In this document: positions 60,423 to 64,000 of the stretch, one piece after another
Numbering within the stretch: the stretch's first letter is position 1
How the letters are laid out: each line of letters starts with the position of its first letter
The notes under the pieces: generated by a model
What the model was told of the DNA's origin: nothing
Seen by the model: only the letters and a program-made list of their open reading frames with translations
Databases searched by the model: none
Origin: Streptococcus mitis
Lineage (GTDB): Bacteria > Bacillota > Bacilli > Lactobacillales > Streptococcaceae
Assembly (NCBI GenBank): GCA_001914195.1
Contig: MKYF01000001.1
Coordinates: 89,021 to 153,020, forward strand
DNA length: 64,000 bases
Direction: 5' to 3'
Program-made: the position numbers and the translations under genes

Positions 60423-61772
60423 ATGTCACATATTAAATTTGATTATTCAAAAGTCTTAGACAAATTTGTTGCACCACATGAAGTGGAATACATGCAATCA
60501 CAAGTAACAGCAGCAGATGAATTGATCCGTAAAGGAACTGGTGCTGGTAGCGACTTCTTGGGATGGTTGGATCTTCCTGAAAACTACGACCGTGAAGAAT
60601 TTGACCGTATCTTGAAAGCTGCTGAGCAAATCAAATCAGACAGCGATGTTTTGGTTGTGATCGGTATCGGTGGATCTTACCTTGGTGCCAAAGCAGCAAT
60701 CGACTTCTTGAACCACCACTTTGCTAACTTGCAAACAAAAGAAGAACGCAAGGCTCCACAAATCCTTTACGCAGGAAACTCAATCTCATCTACTTACCTT
60801 GCTGACTTGGTAGAATACGTAGCTGATAAAGACTTCTCAGTAAACGTGATTTCTAAATCAGGTACAACAACTGAACCAGCGATTGCTTTCCGTGTCTTCA
60901 AAGAACTCTTGGTTAAGAAATACGGTCAAGAAGAAGCAAACAAACGTATCTATGCAACAACCGACCGCCAAAAAGGTGCTGTTAAGGTTGAAGCAGACGC
61001 TAACGGTTGGGAAACATTTGTTGTTCCAGATGATATCGGTGGACGCTTCTCAGTATTGACAGCCGTTGGTTTGCTTCCAATTGCAGCATCAGGAGCTGAT
61101 ATCAAAGCCCTCATGGAAGGTGCGAACGCAGCTCGCAAAGACTACACTTCAGACAAAATCTCTGAAAACGAAGCTTACCAATACGCAGCAGTTCGTAACA
61201 TCCTTTACCGTAAAGGCTATGCAACTGAAATCTTGGTAAACTATGAGCCATCACTTCAGTACTTCTCAGAATGGTGGAAACAATTGGCTGGTGAATCAGA
61301 AGGGAAAGACCAAAAAGGTATCTACCCAACTTCAGCCAACTTCTCAACTGACTTGCACTCACTTGGTCAATTTATCCAAGAAGGAACTCGTATCATGTTT
61401 GAAACAGTTGTCCGTGTTGACAAACCTCGTAAAAACGTGATTATCCCTAGCTTGGAAGAAGACCTTGATGGACTTGGTTACCTTCAAGGAAAAGACGTTG
61501 ACTTTGTAAACAAAAAAGCGACTGATGGTGTTCTTCTTGCCCACACAGATGGTGATGTACCAAACATGTACGTGACTCTTCCAGAGCAAGACGCTTTCAC
61601 TCTTGGTTACACAATCTACTTCTTCGAATTGGCTATCGCTCTTTCAGGTTACTTGAATGCTATCAACCCATTTGACCAACCAGGTGTTGAAGCTTACAAA
61701 CGTAACATGTTTGCCCTTCTTGGAAAACCAGGATTTGAAGAATTGAGCAAAGAACTTAACGCACGTCTATAA
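60423..61772 (+). CDS. pgi: Glucose-6-phosphate isomerase
   Basis: A 449-residue glycolytic enzyme interconverting glucose-6-P and fructose-6-P. VIGIGGSYLGAKAA and SKSGTTTEPA sugar-phosphate motifs are present. The frame opens at 60306, but tggagg sets the ATG of MSHIKFDYSK at 60423. Codon use is strongly biased, as in highly expressed genes. Confidence 0.97.
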   Translation: MSHIKFDYSKVLDKFVAPHEVEYMQSQVTAADELIRKGTGAGSDFLGWLDLPENYDREEFDRILKAAEQIKSDSDVLVVIGIGGSYLGAKAAIDFLNHHFANLQTKEERKAPQILYAGNSISSTYLADLVEYVADKDFSVNVISKSGTTTEPAIAFRVFKELLVKKYGQEEANKRIYATTDRQKGAVKVEADANGWETFVVPDDIGGRFSVLTAVGLLPIAASGADIKALMEGANAARKDYTSDKISENEAYQYAAVRNILYRKGYATEILVNYEPSLQYFSEWWKQLAGESEGKDQKGIYPTSANFSTDLHSLGQFIQEGTRIMFETVVRVDKPRKNVIIPSLEEDLDGLGYLQGKDVDFVNKKATDGVLLAHTDGDVPNMYVTLPEQDAFTLGYTIYFFELAIALSGYLNAINPFDQPGVEAYKRNMFALLGKPGFEELSKELNARL

Positions 61773-61780
61773 TAGAAGAA

Positions 61781-61804
61781 AAGAGTGGTTTGTCCACTCT
61801 TTTT
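61781..61804 (+). terminator. Terminator of pgi
   Basis: The arms aagagtgg and ccactctt are perfect and followed by tttt. Confidence 0.9.
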
Positions 61805-61824
61805 ACTCTCTTTATCCATAGAAA

Positions 61825-61853
61825 TTGGACTCAGCCAAGACTTGTGATATAAT
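61825..61853 (+). promoter_or_regulatory. Promoter of gltX
   Basis: -35 TTGGAC (61825-61830) and -10 TATAAT (61848-61853), 17 bp apart. Confidence 0.75.
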
Positions 61854-61899
61854 ATAGAGAGCAAAAAGGCAGACGCCTAGAGACTTTATAGGAGAAACT

Positions 61900-63360
61900 A
61901 TGTCAAAAGATATCCGCGTACGTTACGCACCAAGTCCAACAGGACTACTACACATCGGGAATGCCCGTACAGCATTGTTCAACTACCTTTACGCACGTCA
62001 TCATGGTGGAACTTTTATCATTCGTATCGAAGATACTGACCGTAAACGTCATGTCGAGGATGGTGAACGTTCACAACTTGAAAACCTTCGCTGGTTAGGT
62101 ATGGATTGGGATGAAAGCCCAGAAACACATGAAAATTACCGCCAGTCTGAGCGTTTGGACTTGTATCAAAAATACATCGACCAACTGTTAGCTGAAGGAA
62201 AAGCCTACAAATCTTACGTTACAGAAGAAGAGTTGGCAGCTGAACGCGAACGCCAAGAAGCAGCTGGCGAAACACCACGCTACATCAATGAATACCTTGG
62301 TATGAGTGAAGAAGAAAAAGCAGCTTACATCGCAGAACGTGAAGCAGCAGGGATCATCCCAACTGTTCGTTTGGCTGTCAATGAGTCAGGTATCTACAAG
62401 TGGCATGATATGGTCAAAGGTGATATCGAATTTGAAGGTGGCAATATCGGTGGTGACTGGGTTATCCAAAAGAAAGACGGTTACCCAACTTACAACTTTG
62501 CCGTTGTCATTGATGACCATGATATGCAAATTTCTCACGTAATCCGTGGAGACGATCACATTGCTAATACACCAAAACAGCTCATGGTTTATGAAGCACT
62601 TGGTTGGGAAGCTCCAGAGTTTGGTCACATGACCTTGATTATCAACTCTGAGACTGGTAAGAAGTTATCTAAACGTGATACTAATACACTTCAATTTATC
62701 GAAGATTACCGAAAGAAAGGTTACCTTCCAGAAGCAGTCTTTAACTTTATTGCTCTTCTTGGTTGGAACCCAGGTGGCGAAGATGAAATCTTCTCTCGTG
62801 AAGAACTCATTAAACTTTTCGATGAAAACCGCCTCAGCAAGTCACCAGCAGCCTTTGATCAGAAGAAACTCGACTGGATGAGCAATGATTATATCAAGAA
62901 TGCAAACCTAGAAACTATCTTTGAAATGGCAAAACCATTCTTAGAGGAAGCAGGCCGATTGACTGATAAGGCTGAAAAATTAGTTGAGCTATATAAACCA
63001 CAAATGAAATCAGTAGATGAAATTATTCCATTGACAGATCTTTTCTTCTCAGATTTCCCAGAACTGACAGAAGCAGAGCGTGAAGTCATGGCGGGAGAAA
63101 CAGTCCCAACAGTTCTTGAAGCCTTCAAAGCAAAACTTGAAGCGATGACAGATGATGAATTTGTAACAGAGAATATCTTCCCACAAATTAAAGCAGTCCA
63201 AAAAGAAACAGGTGTCAAAGGAAAAAATCTCTTCATGCCAATTCGTATTGCTGTTTCAGGTGAAATGCATGGACCAGAATTGCCAGATACTATCTTCTTG
63301 TTAGGCCGTGAAAAATCAATCCAACATATCGAAAATATGTTAAAAGAAATCTCTAAATAA
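61900..63360 (+). CDS. gltX: Glutamyl-tRNA synthetase
   Basis: A 486-residue class I synthetase. HIGH-type motif in PSPTGLLHIGNARTALFN and KMSKS-type KLSKRD are present. In Gram-positives it also charges tRNA-Gln with Glu for the amidotransferase route. The tRNA-Glu gene starts less than 600 bp downstream. A taggaga Shine-Dalgarno is present. Confidence 0.97.
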   Translation: MSKDIRVRYAPSPTGLLHIGNARTALFNYLYARHHGGTFIIRIEDTDRKRHVEDGERSQLENLRWLGMDWDESPETHENYRQSERLDLYQKYIDQLLAEGKAYKSYVTEEELAAERERQEAAGETPRYINEYLGMSEEEKAAYIAEREAAGIIPTVRLAVNESGIYKWHDMVKGDIEFEGGNIGGDWVIQKKDGYPTYNFAVVIDDHDMQISHVIRGDDHIANTPKQLMVYEALGWEAPEFGHMTLIINSETGKKLSKRDTNTLQFIEDYRKKGYLPEAVFNFIALLGWNPGGEDEIFSREELIKLFDENRLSKSPAAFDQKKLDWMSNDYIKNANLETIFEMAKPFLEEAGRLTDKAEKLVELYKPQMKSVDEIIPLTDLFFSDFPELTEAEREVMAGETVPTVLEAFKAKLEAMTDDEFVTENIFPQIKAVQKETGVKGKNLFMPIRIAVSGEMHGPELPDTIFLLGREKSIQHIENMLKEISK

Positions 63361-63373
63361 GAAGGATGAAACA

Positions 63374-63805
63374 ATGGACATCTGGGAAAAGATGTACGAA
63401 GAAGCACAGAAACTATACAATCCACATGAAGTATCTGATTTTGTTTATGCTAACCATGTCGTTGCCGCAGTAGAAGCAGAAGATGGACAAATATTTACAG
63501 GTTTCTGCATGGAGGGAACCTGTGGTGTTTTCCATCTCTGCGCAGAGCGGGCGGCACTCTTTAATATGTACCAATTTTCAGGACAAACTAAGGTTAAAAA
63601 AGTATTAGCCTTTCGAGACAAACCACCTTATGGTGGAAGTTCAGGAATGCCCTGTGGAGCTTGCAGAGAATTCCTCTTAGAGATGAACGCTGAAAATAAA
63701 GATGCAGAAGTCATGATGGACTATGATACAAGAAAGACAGTTAAAGTCGCAGAACTAATGCCCTATTGGTGGGGAGAAGAACGTGCTTCTAAGTTTGATA
63801 AATAA
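63374..63805 (+). CDS. Cytidine/deoxycytidine deaminase-family protein
   Basis: A 143-residue zinc deaminase. The CAE motif (HLCAERAALF) and PCGAC motif (GMPCGACREFL) give the three Zn-binding Cys/His-type ligands. The conserved MPYWW end is not typical of CDA, so the substrate may differ. 13 bp after gltX, so it may be co-transcribed. Confidence 0.8.
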   Translation: MDIWEKMYEEAQKLYNPHEVSDFVYANHVVAAVEAEDGQIFTGFCMEGTCGVFHLCAERAALFNMYQFSGQTKVKKVLAFRDKPPYGGSSGMPCGACREFLLEMNAENKDAEVMMDYDTRKTVKVAELMPYWWGEERASKFDK

Positions 63806-63806
63806 T

Positions 63807-63837
63807 AAAAGAGTCAGTTCAATTCTGGCTCTTTTAT
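63807..63837 (+). terminator. Terminator after the deaminase gene
   Basis: The arms aaaagagtcag and ctggctctttt with one mismatch and a T-run. Confidence 0.85.
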
Positions 63838-63889
63838 TATAAGTTGAAAAAGTCGATTTGAAAAAAATGAAAAAAATTAGAAAAAGTAG

Positions 63890-63917
63890 TTGACAAGTCA
63901 GAAAAAGTCGGTATAAT
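63890..63917 (+). promoter_or_regulatory. Promoter of the tRNA-Glu gene or operon
   Basis: -35 TTGACA (63890-63895) and -10 TATAAT (63912-63917), 16 bp apart; a near-consensus stable-RNA promoter. Confidence 0.85.
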
Positions 63918-63942
63918 AGTAAGAGTTGAAAATAACAATTCT

Positions 63943-64000
63943 GGTCCGTTGGTCAAGGGGTTAAGACACCGCCTTTTCACGGCGGTAACACGGGTTCGAA
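63943..64000 (+). tRNA. tRNA-Glu (anticodon TTC), 3' partial
   Basis: Starts ggtccgttggtcaaggggtt and has an anticodon arm ccgccTTTTCACggcgg with TTC anticodon, and a T-arm (gggttcgaa) cut by the window end. Confidence 0.93.

Overview
The window comes from a mitis-group Streptococcus (S. mitis / oralis / pseudopneumoniae type). Evidence: low GC, gene order that follows the pneumococcal chromosome as I remember it (rpmF-rpmG, ilvD, hisS, aspS, the mal cluster, tyrS, pbp1b, dapD, galU, gpsA, argS, argR, mutS, patAB, pgi, gltX), and five pneumococcus-type BOX elements. A complete type II-A CRISPR-Cas9 locus argues against S. pneumoniae itself, which is known to lack one. Species is inferred from content only.

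Layout. 1-4100: accessory genes (the end of an LPXTG surface protein with a CAP domain and Pro/Lys/Asp repeats, then three unrecognised small genes) next to rpmG/rpmF. 4900-9750: ilvD, an Fe-S assembly factor, an Rgg-type regulator and an MFS transporter, with two BOX elements. 9800-18000: hisS; a six-gene module (small membrane protein, XRE regulator, DUF3169 protein, ABC pair, CPBP protease) whose promoter carries a perfect inverted repeat; aspS overlapping a YitT-family gene. 18000-27900: the maltodextrin regulon, with malR-malA and malXCD on the minus strand and malQP divergent, and two CGCAAACGTTTGCG-type operators in the malX-malQ gap. 28200-40500: small membrane genes, rlmA, a P1B-like ATPase, tyrS, pbp1b, an EamA transporter, a structured RNA candidate, dapD with its deacetylase, formyl-THF cyclo-ligase and rhomboid.

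40540-47710: type II-A CRISPR-Cas. On the minus strand run cas9-cas1-cas2-csn2, a leader with its own promoter, and 12 identical repeats with 11 spacers; tracrRNA is divergent to cas9 on the plus strand. The Cas9 C-terminus resembles the S. thermophilus CRISPR3 enzyme. One spacer read on the crRNA strand encodes a choline-binding repeat, suggesting a phage-lysin target.

47890-64000: galU, gpsA, a small membrane protein, then about 600 bp without genes made of a 324-bp tandem duplication of hairpin modules. Its stems differ by compensating changes while the loop (CGATNNT) is kept; I do not recognise it and consider it the most novel element here. Then argS, argR, mutS, patA-patB behind an attenuator, a class I glutamine amidotransferase, pgi, gltX, a cytidine-deaminase-like protein and the start of a tRNA-Glu cut by the window end.
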